Positions 7,970 through 18,520 of a stretch of DNA of 64,000 nucleotides are shown one piece after another. Within the stretch, counting starts at the first letter, position 1; each line of letters starts with the position of its first letter. This DNA comes from CP2-2F sp034432555. Its GTDB lineage: Bacteria; Chloroflexota; Anaerolineae; Aggregatilineales; UBA2796. Under the pieces are notes generated by a model, which saw only the letters and a program-made list of their open reading frames with translations, had not been told where the DNA came from and ran no database searches. The stretch is taken from positions 62,001-126,000 of the forward strand of contig DAOUBW010000048.1 in assembly GCA_034432555.1 (NCBI GenBank), in the 5' to 3' direction. The translations under genes and the position numbers were made by a program.

Positions 7970-9782
7970 TCATCGGTAGGCTGATTGTAAAAGTGCTGCC
8001 GACGCCTAAGGTGCTTTTCACCGCGATCAAACCTCCCATCAGCTCTACCAGATCACGGGTGATGGGTAAGCCTAGCCCAGTGCCTGTCACACCACGCTGC
8101 ATGTCGGTCTTAATCTGCTGATATTTCTCAAAGATTGTATCCAATGCCTCCGTGGGAATGCCCTCCCCTGTATCGGTCACGCTGATCACCCACATTTTGG
8201 CAGCAGGGTTTGCGTGAGCGCGCAGGCGCACTTCACCTTCGCGGGTGAATTTGAAGGCATTGCCCAGTAAATTCGTCACAATCTGCTGAAGGCGCTTTTC
8301 GTCGCCCAAGAGCAGCGGCGGCAAATTCGGGTCAATCTCTTGAATGAATTTAAGCTGATTCTGCTGCGCCAGCACGCTCAGTTCAGAGGCAGTGCGCTCT
8401 AGCATGGCGGAAGGCGCGTAAGGCGCGATGTTGAGATCAAGCCTGCCTGCCTGAATGCGCGAGAGATCGAGCAGATCGTTGATGAGCGAGAGCAAACGGT
8501 TGCCGCTATCGCGGATAATCTGAATGCGGCGGTGCTGCACTTCGCTGAGATCACCGGACATATTCAGCAGCAGCATGTCGCTGTAGCCGATGATGGCTGT
8601 CAAGGGTGTGCGAAGTTCGTGCGACATGGAGACGATGAAGTCACGCTCGGTGCGAACTGCTTCATTGGCAGCGGCGTTCGCTAACATCAATTCGCCGTTC
8701 TTCTCGTCCAGTTCGCGTGTTTTGGCGTGCAACATCTCAATATTCCGCACAAGGCGCTCAGTCATCTGGTTAAAAGCGCTGGCAACCTGATGCAGTTCAT
8801 CTTGGCGGGCAGGCAGTGGCATTCGGCGGCTGTAATCACCAGCCGCGATCTTATCTGCACTGGCGACCATCTGTGAGAGAGTCCGCACGATGGGACGCCC
8901 TAGCAGCACCGCAATACCCGATGCGATCAGGCTGACCAGCACCACCCAAATGACGAGCGATTGGAGCGTGCTTTGGCGGGCTGCGGTCAGCGCGCTGCGT
9001 GAACGCTGCAACACAATGGTCAGCACACCTTCGCCCGACTCGGACATGATCGGCTGGTAGATGAGGGCAGCTTCCCTTTGCGTTTGATCAATGGTGAGGC
9101 TGCCGTTTGCTGCAGCGCGCAAGGCAGCCGAATCAAGGCGTGCTGTATGCCCCTCTGTGGCAGCTAGGCGCTTTTCACCGCTGTAGAAGGCAACTTCGGC
9201 GGTGGTCAGCGTGCGGATGCGTTCAGCATCGTCAAGGCGCACGCGCCTGCCCACGATCAAAACGCCGTTCGGGTCTTCACTGGCACTGGTGCGAATAGCC
9301 GTCAGTGCCACCAAATAGACATCTTCGTTCAGCAGCAGCAGGCGCGTAATCGGAATGCTGCTCATACGCGCCTGCCCAAGCAGATCGCTAAGCTGCTGCA
9401 CCACCTGATCGGCTGCACCGTATGCATAATTCAGGCGATTATTAATGTTATAGATGCCGACGATTTCCAAGCCGTGGGTGGTCGTAATGGAAACTTCCGC
9501 CTCTGGCGCAAGATTGACTCTGATCCACTCCGCATCGGGCTCATCTGAGGCAGATTGCGCGTGCAATTCGTCCCAGTTGGCGTAATCTACTGTGATGTTG
9601 GCAAGGTTTGCTTCAATATCTTTAAACAGGCGCACAACGCCTTCAGCGCTTTCCTCAAGGTTAACGCGCTCAATCTGGGTAAGATTGCGACTGGTGATCA
9701 GGTAGGCGGTTAGGCTCACCAGCAGCATTGGCACAATCGCCAACAGTAGCAGATAGATGAATAAGCGTCTTCGTAAGGACAT
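7923..9782 (-). CDS. Membrane sensor histidine kinase with CHASE4-like sensor
   Basis: A 619-aa kinase. Order: transmembrane helix about 7-27, an extracellular sensor of about 230 residues resembling CHASE4 (VDYANWDELHA is a typical CHASE4 stretch), second transmembrane helix (LVIWVVLVSLIASGIAVLL), HAMP (RPIVRTLSQMVASADKIAAG), a short coiled coil, HisKA with FIVSMSHELRTPLTAIIGY, and HATPase_c with NLLGNAFKF (N box), VTDTGEGI (G1) and GTGLGLPI (G2). The frame opens at 9806, but the ATG at 9782 starts a positively charged membrane helix (MSLRRRLF) and has GGAGG upstream. The downstream receiver gene is its probable target. Confidence 0.9.
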   Translation of the reverse strand: MSLRRRLFIYLLLLAIVPMLLVSLTAYLITSRNLTQIERVNLEESAEGVVRLFKDIEANLANITVDYANWDELHAQSASDEPDAEWIRVNLAPEAEVSITTTHGLEIVGIYNINNRLNYAYGAADQVVQQLSDLLGQARMSSIPITRLLLLNEDVYLVALTAIRTSASEDPNGVLIVGRRVRLDDAERIRTLTTAEVAFYSGEKRLAATEGHTARLDSAALRAAANGSLTIDQTQREAALIYQPIMSESGEGVLTIVLQRSRSALTAARQSTLQSLVIWVVLVSLIASGIAVLLGRPIVRTLSQMVASADKIAAGDYSRRMPLPARQDELHQVASAFNQMTERLVRNIEMLHAKTRELDEKNGELMLANAAANEAVRTERDFIVSMSHELRTPLTAIIGYSDMLLLNMSGDLSEVQHRRIQIIRDSGNRLLSLINDLLDLSRIQAGRLDLNIAPYAPSAMLERTASELSVLAQQNQLKFIQEIDPNLPPLLLGDEKRLQQIVTNLLGNAFKFTREGEVRLRAHANPAAKMWVISVTDTGEGIPTEALDTIFEKYQQIKTDMQRGVTGTGLGLPITRDLVELMGGLIAVKSTLGVGSTFTISLPMIVPQTLDNPVQATKV

Positions 9783-9908
9783 AACCGCGCAAGCCTCCAC
9801 AAACAATTATAGCGTAATCTGGTTTGCCGCGTTATCTCAAGTATACGGGTGCAGCGAAGGCGGTAGTGGTTGAATCGCATTACGCCGAATTATCTATACA
9901 GAACGCAG

Positions 9909-9932
9909 CGGGCGAGGAAATTTCCTCGCCCG
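9909..9932. terminator. Perfect 24-base palindrome, probable terminator
   Basis: CGGGCGAGGAAA followed directly by its exact complement TTTCCTCGCCCG. It lies 29 bases past the stop of the secreted protein gene (9962) and upstream of the kinase start. A similar palindrome occurs at 20850-20871. It probably ends the 9962-10918 transcript. Confidence 0.55.
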
Positions 9933-9961
9933 TTGGTTTTAGAATGGTTTGTGCCGAAAAA

Positions 9962-10918
9962 TTATTGGATGGGTGCTTCCACCGTGAAGGGTTCGCCCAG
10001 CTTGGTCAGGCGCACATCCAGATCGAGCTTCACATCAATGTTGGTGGGCGAGCCGGTCAGCATGGCAGCCATCTGACCATCTACCACCAACGAGACAGAC
10101 AGCTTGAAGCCGCGGAAAGTGCCATCTGTGCCGTAGTAGGTGGTGCTGTCAATCTTTGCTTCGCTGAACAGCGCGCCCAACAGAGGCAGCATGCCGCCGA
10201 TCTGTGCAACACTTGGATCATCCTGCGGGATGATCTGCGAGAGTGCTTCAGCAATCTGCGGGTCAGCCAGTGCCTGCAAGACGGGCTTCAGGTCGGTGCT
10301 GGCAGTGATAGCGCGGGTGCTGCCATCAATGTTGGGACCATCAGTGGCGCTGTAGGTGGTCACGGTTGCGCCGAACAGACCTGCCAGTGCCGGATTATCG
10401 AGGTTGCCAAGCAAGCCACCGATATCGCCCATGCCGCCGCTCAGGGCGCCTAGCTGGCTGAACAGTTCCTCAGCCGAAACCTTCCGCCAGGTGTCGGTAC
10501 CATCAAAGCCCTTGCCGTAAGCGTTGCCATCCACAATGCGGATTTCCACGCTGCCAGCCTGATCCATGCCGCCGCCGCTTGCCTTGGCATCCATCGCAAC
10601 GCGGGAGATCAAGCCCGCCAACGCAGCCGTTACGTTTTCGGCAGTCATATCCACTTTGCTGGTGTCAATGCCGCCGCTGCCGCTCACCTCTAGGGTGATG
10701 TCGCCACCTTCAACGCCCTTCACCAAAGCATTCACGGTGAAATCCATGGCGAAGGAAGACAGCTTGGAAGCGTTCATGCCCATTGCATCTGCCATCAGCT
10801 TACAGTCGTCGGCGCTGATGCCAGTTGGGCAATCCTGTGCCGAGACGGTCAGGGCAGGCACAAACGCCAGCAAGCCGATCAAGGCAAACATCACGAACTT
10901 GTAGAACGAGAACTTCAT
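9962..10918 (-). CDS. Secreted protein of unknown function
   Basis: A 318-aa exported protein: signal peptide residues 1-27 (KFVMFALIGLLAFVPALTVSA, cleavage before QD), then a beta-rich domain. The alternating pattern MDFTVNALVKGVEGGDITLEV with repeated polar/hydrophobic strands, and a C-terminal SVSLVVDGQMAAMLTG, is reminiscent of LppX/LprG-like lipid-binding lipoproteins, but the lipobox Cys is absent and the match is only a hunch. A Gly/Leu-rich central part (SGGMGDIGGLLGNLDNP) is notable. The start at 10918 follows AGGAG at 9 bases. Monocistronic. Confidence 0.7.
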   Translation of the reverse strand: MKFSFYKFVMFALIGLLAFVPALTVSAQDCPTGISADDCKLMADAMGMNASKLSSFAMDFTVNALVKGVEGGDITLEVSGSGGIDTSKVDMTAENVTAALAGLISRVAMDAKASGGGMDQAGSVEIRIVDGNAYGKGFDGTDTWRKVSAEELFSQLGALSGGMGDIGGLLGNLDNPALAGLFGATVTTYSATDGPNIDGSTRAITASTDLKPVLQALADPQIAEALSQIIPQDDPSVAQIGGMLPLLGALFSEAKIDSTTYYGTDGTFRGFKLSVSLVVDGQMAAMLTGSPTNIDVKLDLDVRLTKLGEPFTVEAPIQ

Positions 10919-11545
10919 GTTTTGAACTCCTGTTTTGTTGAACCGAGAGGCAAAAGCCAGTGAACTAAGCACCAGTAGACAAGCACCTAGACACTGCTCT
11001 ATATACGCAAACGATCTAGAATGCGTTGCAGCAAACGCTGCACAAGGCGCACCACAACCGTTTGGGCGGCTGCAAGGACGGCTGTTCTGATGATCAGGCT
11101 CAAACATCCCCCGGGCATAGACAAACACACTCCCATTAAGCAGCACCATCAGGCAGTTTAGTGAGTTTTATGCTTTTTAGCAAGCCTACATATGTGAGGA
11201 ATTTGTGAGAGCGTGCAAAAATAATTTATATTTTCATTTGTGCCTTAAGTGTGCAACCCATAGACAAGGAAAACAAGCGCGCTTTTCATCGCGGCGCGTT
11301 TGGGCATTCAGTTGCAATTGCGCCGCGCACAGTTTACACTCTGTGTCAGATCACAAGCGCTTGTGCGCGCATACATAGCTTGCCGATTTTTGGGTAACGC
11401 CGCTTGTTCAAAGTTGCACAATCTGCTTTTTTAGCAGTGGGTTGCCGCACAGCGCGTATTGAAGGCAGCCTTGGCGTGTGGTAAGATTAAGCGCTAATCA
11501 ATCAATCTTTTTCACGTTTCACAGTTCCATAGGGAGTTTTACAGG
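10919..11545. other. 627-base intergenic region upstream of the atp genes
   Basis: No gene is supported here. Long open frames run in but lack coding character. It contains an AT-rich stretch near 11215-11240 and the atpA promoter candidate at 11459-11487. It is the longest empty stretch in the window and separates divergent transcripts. Confidence 0.6.
11459..11487 (+). promoter_or_regulatory. Candidate sigma70-type promoter of the atp operon
   Basis: TTGAAG (11459-11464) and TAAGAT (11482-11487) are 17 bases apart, 58 bases upstream of the atpA ATG at 11546. Confidence 0.55.
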
Positions 11546-13087
11546 ATGTCGCCATCTGGCAACGGCACAAACTATGCAGAGGCACTGCTCGAGCAGCTTA
11601 AGAGCTGGCAGCCAACCATTCGCTCCGTAGAAGTTGGGCGGGTGTTGGAAGTTGGTGACGGCATTGCTCGCGTCTCCGGCTTGCCTTCGGTCAAGCTAAG
11701 TGAGCTAGTCGAATTTTCTAACGGCGTGTTGGGCATTGCCTTCAATCTTGAAGAAGATAACGTCGGCGTCATTATCATGGGTGAATACATTCACATCCGT
11801 GAGGGCGACGAAGTGCGCGGCACAGGGCGCATTGCCTCGGTGCCGGTGGGCATGGGCTTGATCGGGCGTGTGGTGAACGCACTTGGGCAGCCCATTGATG
11901 GGAAAGGCGCCATTCAGGCAAGTGAATATTACAATGTGGAGCGCATCGCGCCCGGCGTGATCGAGCGCCAAGACGTGGATACGCCGCTGCAAACCGGTAT
12001 CCTCGCCATTGATGCCATGTTCCCGATTGGGCGCGGTCAGCGTGAGTTGATCATTGGCGACCGCCAGACCGGCAAGACGGCAATCGCCCTGGACGCGATC
12101 ATTAATCAGCGCGGGCAGGATGTCTTCTGCATCTATGTGGCAATCGGGCAGAAAGAAGCGCAGGTGGCAGCGGTGCGCGCCACCCTCGAACAGTATGGCG
12201 CCATGGAGTACACCACCATTGTGGTTGCTTCTGCCTCAGAGTCGGCAGCACTTCAGTACCTCTCGCCCTATTCCGGCTGCGCCATGGGCGAATGGTTCAT
12301 GGAAAACGGCAAGAACGCCCTCATCATCTACGATGACCTCTCCAAGCACGCCTGGGCATACCGCCAAGTCTCGCTGCTGCTGCGCCGTCCGCCGGGACGT
12401 GAGGCATATCCGGGCGATGTGTTCTACCTACACAGCCGCTTGCTAGAGCGTGCCGCACGTCTCTCTGACAAACGCGGCGGCGGCAGCCTGACCGCGCTAC
12501 CCATCATCGAGACGCTGCTCGGCGACGTTTCGGCATACATTCCCACCAATGTGATCTCGATCACCGACGGGCAGATTTTCCTTGAAAGCGACCTGTTCAA
12601 CGCCGGTCAGCGCCCTGCCATCAACGTTGGTATCTCGGTCAGCCGCGTCGGTGGTGACGCACAGCGCAAGGCAATGAAGAAATTCGCCGGACGCATGAAG
12701 GGTGAACTCTCGCAGTTCCGCGCACTGGCAGCCTTCGCGCAGTTCGGCGCTGACCTTGACCGCGCGACGCAGCAGCAACTAGAACGCGGTGTGCGCCTGA
12801 CCGAACTGCTGAAGCAGCCGCAGTACAACCCAGTGCCGCTGGCGGATGAGGTGATGTTGATCTACGCCGGTACACGCGGCTACATGGATCAGGTGGCTGT
12901 CGCCCAGATCAATACGTGGCGCGCTGAATTCTTGCGCTACGTTCACGCGCAGTATCCGCAAATCGGCAGCAGCATCAGCAGTGCTGAAACAAAATATGAC
13001 CTGACCGACGAAATGGAGAACTTGCTGAAGAAGGCGTTGGATGACTTCAACGCTCAGTGGCAGCAATCCCAGGCAGCCAAAGCCTAA
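11546..13087 (+). CDS. atpA: F-type ATP synthase subunit alpha
   Basis: A 513-aa non-catalytic nucleotide-binding subunit of F1. It shows the beta-barrel start (GDGIARVSGLP), Walker A GDRQTGKTAIALDAI, Walker B region ALIIYDDLSKHAWAYRQ, the RPPGREAYPGDVFYLHSRLLERAA signature (in part PPGREAYPGDVFYLHSR) and ISVSRVGGDAQ with the arginine that reaches the catalytic site. The length is normal. It heads atpA-atpG-atpD-atpC. Unlike the usual order, no atpH (delta) or atpF/E/B precedes it; the upstream 600 bases are non-coding. Confidence 0.97.
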   Translation: MSPSGNGTNYAEALLEQLKSWQPTIRSVEVGRVLEVGDGIARVSGLPSVKLSELVEFSNGVLGIAFNLEEDNVGVIIMGEYIHIREGDEVRGTGRIASVPVGMGLIGRVVNALGQPIDGKGAIQASEYYNVERIAPGVIERQDVDTPLQTGILAIDAMFPIGRGQRELIIGDRQTGKTAIALDAIINQRGQDVFCIYVAIGQKEAQVAAVRATLEQYGAMEYTTIVVASASESAALQYLSPYSGCAMGEWFMENGKNALIIYDDLSKHAWAYRQVSLLLRRPPGREAYPGDVFYLHSRLLERAARLSDKRGGGSLTALPIIETLLGDVSAYIPTNVISITDGQIFLESDLFNAGQRPAINVGISVSRVGGDAQRKAMKKFAGRMKGELSQFRALAAFAQFGADLDRATQQQLERGVRLTELLKQPQYNPVPLADEVMLIYAGTRGYMDQVAVAQINTWRAEFLRYVHAQYPQIGSSISSAETKYDLTDEMENLLKKALDDFNAQWQQSQAAKA

Positions 13088-13098
13088 GCGAGGTCAGA

Positions 13099-14046
13099 AT
13101 GCCTAACCCACGTGAAATTAAACGTCGCATCCGTTCGGTGAAGAACGTTCGGCAGATCACGATGGCACTGGAGGCGGTCTCCGCCTCCAAAGTGCGGCGT
13201 GCCACTGCTCAGGCGCTTTCGGCACGCGCCTACGCCAATACGGCGATGCAAGTCCTCACCGATATTTCAAGCGCCAGTGGCTCCGTAACAGCACTACACC
13301 CACTGCTGGCAAGCCGCGAGCGCATTGGCAGCGTCACCATTTGCTTGATGACCAGTGATCGCGGCTTGTCCGGCGCTTACAATGCCAACGTGATCCGTGT
13401 GGCGCGCCAGTTTGCCCAGCACCTTGAAAAACCGGTGCGCTGGGTAGCCGTTGGGCGCAAAGGGCGCGATGCTTTAGTGCGTCTGCGCGAAAACGTTACG
13501 GCAGAGTTCATCAGCCTGCCCGCCTGGTGGACGATTGACGCGATGCGTCCGATCCGCCAAGTGTTGGTGGAAGACTTTCTAAAAGGCTACACCGACGAGG
13601 TCTACGTTGCCTATACCGAGTTCATCAACACACTCACGCAAAAGCCGATGGTGCAACGCTTGCTGCCGCTGGCATTTGATGACCAGAGCGCGCTCAGCCG
13701 TCCTGATTACCTGAAAATGATGGAAAAGCCTGAGAGTAGCGTCTCGGACTATCTTTTCGAGCCAAGTGCTTCGGCAATTCTTGAGGAAATTGTGCCGAAG
13801 TTTGTTGAGAACATCTTGCTAGAGCTGATTCTGGAGAGCCAAGCCAGCGAACACAGCGCACGCATGGTCGCTATGCGAAACGCCTCCGATAACGCGAAAG
13901 CACTTGCCGAGGACCTGAACCTGACCTATAACAAGGCGCGGCAGTCGGCAATCACGGCAGAAATTCTGGATATTGTGGGCGGTGTGGAGGCATTGCGCGA
14001 ACAACGCACTGCCGCTCAACCAGCAGCCGAAGAATCGGTTGGCTAA
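13099..14046 (+). CDS. atpG: F-type ATP synthase subunit gamma
   Basis: A 315-aa central rotor stalk subunit. The N-terminal helix NPREIKRRIRSVKNVRQIT then MALEAVSASKVRRA is the family signature, and the C-terminal helix carries SEHSARMVAMRNASDNAKAL. The ATG at 13099, 11 bases after atpA and behind a GAGG, was chosen over the longer frame because it starts exactly at the family N-terminus. Slightly longer than E. coli gamma (287 aa) through central insertions. Confidence 0.95.
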   Translation: MPNPREIKRRIRSVKNVRQITMALEAVSASKVRRATAQALSARAYANTAMQVLTDISSASGSVTALHPLLASRERIGSVTICLMTSDRGLSGAYNANVIRVARQFAQHLEKPVRWVAVGRKGRDALVRLRENVTAEFISLPAWWTIDAMRPIRQVLVEDFLKGYTDEVYVAYTEFINTLTQKPMVQRLLPLAFDDQSALSRPDYLKMMEKPESSVSDYLFEPSASAILEEIVPKFVENILLELILESQASEHSARMVAMRNASDNAKALAEDLNLTYNKARQSAITAEILDIVGGVEALREQRTAAQPAAEESVG

Positions 14047-14111
14047 GCACCCCACTTGCTTTGGCAGATAAGGCGTACCTAATTCAAACAGACTAGGGAA
14101 CAAAAACACCT

Positions 14112-15536
<1,425 letters not shown>

Positions 15537-15593
15537 TAGCAGCGGCTGCCGTGCCGTGTGGTGCGGCAGCACACCTACGGAAAAGGATACAGT

Positions 15594-16067
15594 ATGCCAA
15601 TTCGTGTAGATATCGTGACCCAAGAAGGTCCGCTGTTCAGCGAGCTTGAAGCTGATATTGTGGTGCTGCCCGGCTCCGAAGGCGAGATGGGCATCCTGCC
15701 CGGTCATGCCGCGCTGCTGGCAACGCTCGGCTTTGGCGAACTGCGCGTGCGGAAGGGCAACGCAGAGGAGAGCTTCATCGTCTATGGCGGTGTGGCGGAA
15801 GTTCGTCCAGAGCGCGTGATCGTGCTGGCGGATACTGCTGACTCGACCTTTGAACTGGATGCCCAAAAAGCACAAGAGGCGCGCACCGCCGCCGAAAAAG
15901 TGATGCGTGAAGGGGTGCCGCCGGATAAGACTGCCGCCGTGATCCAAGAACTGCGCCGCGCCAACTTGCAGGAAAACGTGATGCGCCGCGTGCGGAACCG
16001 CCCGCCAACCATCCGCATCCGCGAGTCTTCCAACGGCAATGGTGGCGACAAGAAAAAGAATAGCTAA
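15594..16067 (+). CDS. atpC: F-type ATP synthase subunit epsilon
   Basis: A 157-aa F1 stalk subunit. The N-terminal beta sandwich shows VDIVTQEGPLFS, VVLPGSEGEMGILPGHAAL, GELRVRKG and FIVYGGVAEV, then the C-terminal helical hairpin (DAQKAQEARTAAEKV) and a charged low-complexity tail (NGGDKKKNS). The ATG at 15594 has AAAGGA upstream and starts at the family N-terminus. A strong hairpin at 16075-16096 follows, so atpAGDC ends here; a second epsilon-like gene lies at 16728. Confidence 0.93.
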   Translation: MPIRVDIVTQEGPLFSELEADIVVLPGSEGEMGILPGHAALLATLGFGELRVRKGNAEESFIVYGGVAEVRPERVIVLADTADSTFELDAQKAQEARTAAEKVMREGVPPDKTAAVIQELRRANLQENVMRRVRNRPPTIRIRESSNGNGGDKKKNS

Positions 16068-16074
16068 ACACACT

Positions 16075-16096
16075 AGGCGGCTGTAAAAAGCCGCCT
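16075..16096 (+). terminator. Hairpin after atpC
   Basis: AGGCGGCT (16075-16082) pairs with AGCCGCCT (16089-16096) around a 6-base loop; ATTTT follows 4 bases on. It probably ends or attenuates the atp transcript before the Uma2 gene. Confidence 0.6.
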
Positions 16097-16118
16097 CATG
16101 ATTTTAAGGAGACACGTT

Positions 16119-16667
16119 ATGCTGTCACCCGTCAAAGCGCTTTCGGTAGAGGCGTTTGATCAGTTTGTTCAACTGCCCGAAAACGCCGAAAAACTGTTTG
16201 AATATATTGGTGGAGAGGTAATTGAGGTGCCATCTAATCCGCTTGCCTCAAAAATTAGCAGCATTTTGCTTGGCGAACTGTATAGCTTTCTGCGCGATAA
16301 GGATTTAGGGCATCTGACGGGTGAGGCGGGTGGCTATATCGTCTCCGGCGAGCGCTACGCGCCTGATGTCGCCATCAGCAAGGCGCGCCAATCTGAACTG
16401 CCTGCTGAGGGTTACAATCCGCAGCCACCCGACCTTGCCGTTGAGGTAGATTTGCCTTCCACCTACCAATCACAGCGCCAACTACGCATTAAGGTAGCCA
16501 ACTACCTTGCGGCTGGCACACAGGTCTGGTTGATCCTGCCCGAAGTGCGCCAAGCCGAAGTTTACGCGCCGAACCAACCCGTGCGCCGTCTCTCTGAAAA
16601 GGATACACTGGAAGGTAGCGGCGTGTTGGCAGGCTTCAGCTTGCCCATGACGCGCCTATTTGCCTAG
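16119..16667 (+). CDS. Uma2 family (DUF820) putative endonuclease
   Basis: A 182-aa protein with the restriction-endonuclease-like fold of the Uma2/DUF820 family, which is greatly expanded in cyanobacteria and Chloroflexota. Family marks: FEYIGGEVIEVPSNP near the N-terminus, YAPDVAIS (PD), PDLAVEVDLPS (the E-x-D/xK-like strand) and IKVANYLAAGTQVWLILPE. The biological role of the family is not settled. The ATG at 16119 sits 9 bases after AAGGAGAC. It lies between two ATP synthase epsilon-type genes, which may simply be a chance insertion. Confidence 0.82.
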   Translation: MLSPVKALSVEAFDQFVQLPENAEKLFEYIGGEVIEVPSNPLASKISSILLGELYSFLRDKDLGHLTGEAGGYIVSGERYAPDVAISKARQSELPAEGYNPQPPDLAVEVDLPSTYQSQRQLRIKVANYLAAGTQVWLILPEVRQAEVYAPNQPVRRLSEKDTLEGSGVLAGFSLPMTRLFA

Positions 16668-16727
16668 CGCCTGACGCCAGTCGGTGCTTTAGCGGCGCAG
16701 CCCTGCGCCAGACCAAAGATTTTTAGC

Positions 16728-17267
16728 ATGTCCCTAGAAGTTGACCTCATCACGCCTGAACGCCGTTTCTTCCACGAACCTTCCGCTGAAAGCGTCCTTG
16801 TGCCGACCACCAAAGGGCAACTCGGCATCTTTAGCGGTCATGCGCCGCTCATGAGCCTTGTTGGCATGGGTGAGCTGCGCGTGCGAACGCCTGAGGCAGA
16901 AGAAAGCATCGCCGTCTATGGCGGCATCGTCCGCATTTGCTGCGATCAGATCACCTTGTTGGTGGACTCTGCCGAGTTCGCCTACGACCTTGATCCTCAG
17001 ACAATGTACCTTGCGCGCCTTGCCGCCGAAACTGACTTGCAGAGCAACGCTTGCCCCGAAACACGCTACGCTTTGCAGCGCGCCAAGCTGCGCGAACGCC
17101 TTGCCCGCCGTGTACAGCAGCTAGAAGCGCCGCGCCTCTACCATGTGCCGCTGGATGAAAACGGCTTGCCCAAAATGGCGGCGATGGTGCCGCGTTTGCC
17201 CATCGAACTTGATGTGCCGCACCATAAGCCCGATGCTGAATCCGAGCAGGATAGCCCATTCGGCTGA
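16728..17267 (+). CDS. Second ATP synthase epsilon-like subunit
   Basis: A 179-aa paralogue of atpC. It keeps the beta-sandwich signature: VDLITPERRFFHE, VLVPTTKGQLGIFSGHAPL, GELRVRTPEAEESIAVYGGIV. The helical part differs (LDPQTMYLARLAAETDLQ, RYALQRAKLRERLARRV) and a Pro-rich, His-containing tail of about 45 residues follows. It may replace the regular epsilon under some condition or be a diverging duplicate. It is separated from atpC by a hairpin and a Uma2 gene, and no clear ribosome-binding site precedes its ATG. Confidence 0.85.
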   Translation: MSLEVDLITPERRFFHEPSAESVLVPTTKGQLGIFSGHAPLMSLVGMGELRVRTPEAEESIAVYGGIVRICCDQITLLVDSAEFAYDLDPQTMYLARLAAETDLQSNACPETRYALQRAKLRERLARRVQQLEAPRLYHVPLDENGLPKMAAMVPRLPIELDVPHHKPDAESEQDSPFG

Positions 17268-17284
17268 GGTAGGTACACAAACTA

Positions 17285-17308
17285 CCCTCAGCTTGGTTTG
17301 GCTGAGGG
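17285..17308. terminator. Hairpin between convergent epsilon-like and ROK genes
   Basis: CCCTCAGC (17285-17292) pairs with GCTGAGGG (17301-17308) around an 8-base loop in the 56-base convergent gap. Confidence 0.55.
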
Positions 17309-17323
17309 CAGGCTGTGTTTAGC

Positions 17324-18295
17324 CTATTTGCCGCCGCGCATGGCAAGTGCCGCCGCACCGATCAGGCTGACATCCTCACCCAAAATCGGCGGCACGATCT
17401 GCAATTGCCAACCTGCATATTGGTAATAGGATTCGTCTATCACATTCGCCTTGATCGCCTCCCACGCTGGCGCTAAAAGCAGATCGCCCGCACCTTCCGC
17501 CACACCGCCGCCCATGATGATGATCTCAGGGTTGAATAGGTGCAATAGCGTGACGATGCCCAAGCCCACCATCATGCCAGCGCGCCGTAGCAGCTCCAAG
17601 CCCAGCGAGTCGCCTTTGCGCGCCGCTTCCACGACGTGCCGCGTCTCCACCTGGCGAATATCACCGCCTGCCAACGCTAAAATTGCCGAATTGCGCCCGC
17701 CGACGATCGCCACCTGCGCCTGACGCGCTATGGCGCCGCCTTGCGCCTCTTTTTCAAGCGTGGTGGCGCGCATCTGCCCGCATTCATAGGTCACCATCGC
17801 CAAGTGACCGCCCTCTGCGCCAAAGCCGCGCCAACCGACAATCGGCACACCGTCTACAATGATGCCCGCGCCAATGCCCGTGCTGATGGTTAGATAGATG
17901 ATGTGCCGAAAGCCTTTGCCCGCGCCGCGCTCGTATTCAGCTAAGGCGGCAAGGTTCGCATCATTGCCCAAATAAACAGGCACGCCCAGCGCTTCTTCAA
18001 GACGGCGCTTGAGCGGCACATCGTGCCAGCCCGCCAAATTAGGCGGACGGGTGATCACACCCGTCTTTAGGTCAATCGGACCCGGCGCGGAGACACCAAC
18101 CGCCGCGACCTGTTCGCCGTCCTTTGCCCACACCACACGCGCTTGCGCCACAATGCGCCCAATAACTGCCTCGACGCCTTCTTCATCAAGCGTAAGCGTC
18201 TCGGTGCGCGCCAAACGCTCTAGGTTGGCAGTGTAGCGCGCCGCCCGAATGCGCGTGCCGCCTAAATCTATGCCGATGTAAACCTTGTCCGCCAT
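17324..18295 (-). CDS. ROK family sugar kinase (glucokinase-like)
   Basis: A 323-aa kinase of the ROK family. The N-terminal phosphate-binding YIGIDLGGTRIRAARY, VGVSAPGPID, PPNLAGWHDVPL, YLGNDANLAALAE with the catalytic Asp, TISTGIGAGII and EGGHLAMV are all present. The zinc-binding motif CxCGxxGCxE that normally follows is reduced to ECGQMRATTLEKEA, so the structural zinc site is probably lost. A C-terminal IIIMGGGVAEG closes the fold. It probably phosphorylates glucose or a related hexose; the true substrate cannot be told. Transcribed alone, away from aroC by a 225-base gap. Confidence 0.85.
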   Translation of the reverse strand: MADKVYIGIDLGGTRIRAARYTANLERLARTETLTLDEEGVEAVIGRIVAQARVVWAKDGEQVAAVGVSAPGPIDLKTGVITRPPNLAGWHDVPLKRRLEEALGVPVYLGNDANLAALAEYERGAGKGFRHIIYLTISTGIGAGIIVDGVPIVGWRGFGAEGGHLAMVTYECGQMRATTLEKEAQGGAIARQAQVAIVGGRNSAILALAGGDIRQVETRHVVEAARKGDSLGLELLRRAGMMVGLGIVTLLHLFNPEIIIMGGGVAEGAGDLLLAPAWEAIKANVIDESYYQYAGWQLQIVPPILGEDVSLIGAAALAMRGGK

Positions 18296-18460
18296 GCTGT
18301 GCAGCCTTTCATATTCTTTTCGCCTAAGCCAAGCATCCTGCGGCTGATCTTATCCCTGAGTGCCGCACGAGACAACACTTAGCCCGTTCAGGGTGTGGTG
18401 ACAATCACGGGTACGGACTGCCACCCTAAGGTGCATTGCCCTAACGCCTCGTCCCCTGAT

Positions 18461-18488
18461 TCCCTTTCCTTGCGGGCGGGGAAAGGGA
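18461..18488. repeat. GC-rich inverted repeat between aroC and the ROK gene
   Basis: TCCCTTTCC (18461-18469) pairs with GGAAAGGGA (18480-18488), followed by repeats of ATAGGG. It resembles dispersed CCCTTTCC/GGAAAGGG intergenic elements seen in bacterial genomes with many small repeats. It may also end the aroC transcript. No second copy was seen in this window. Confidence 0.4.
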
Positions 18489-18520
18489 TAGGGATAGGGG
18501 TTCCTCATGCCGCTGAACGC

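Noticed and set aside
9824..10453. 209-codon plus-strand frame across the palindrome and the secreted protein gene
   Set aside because: It runs through a terminator and antisense to a gene with a good start and signal peptide.
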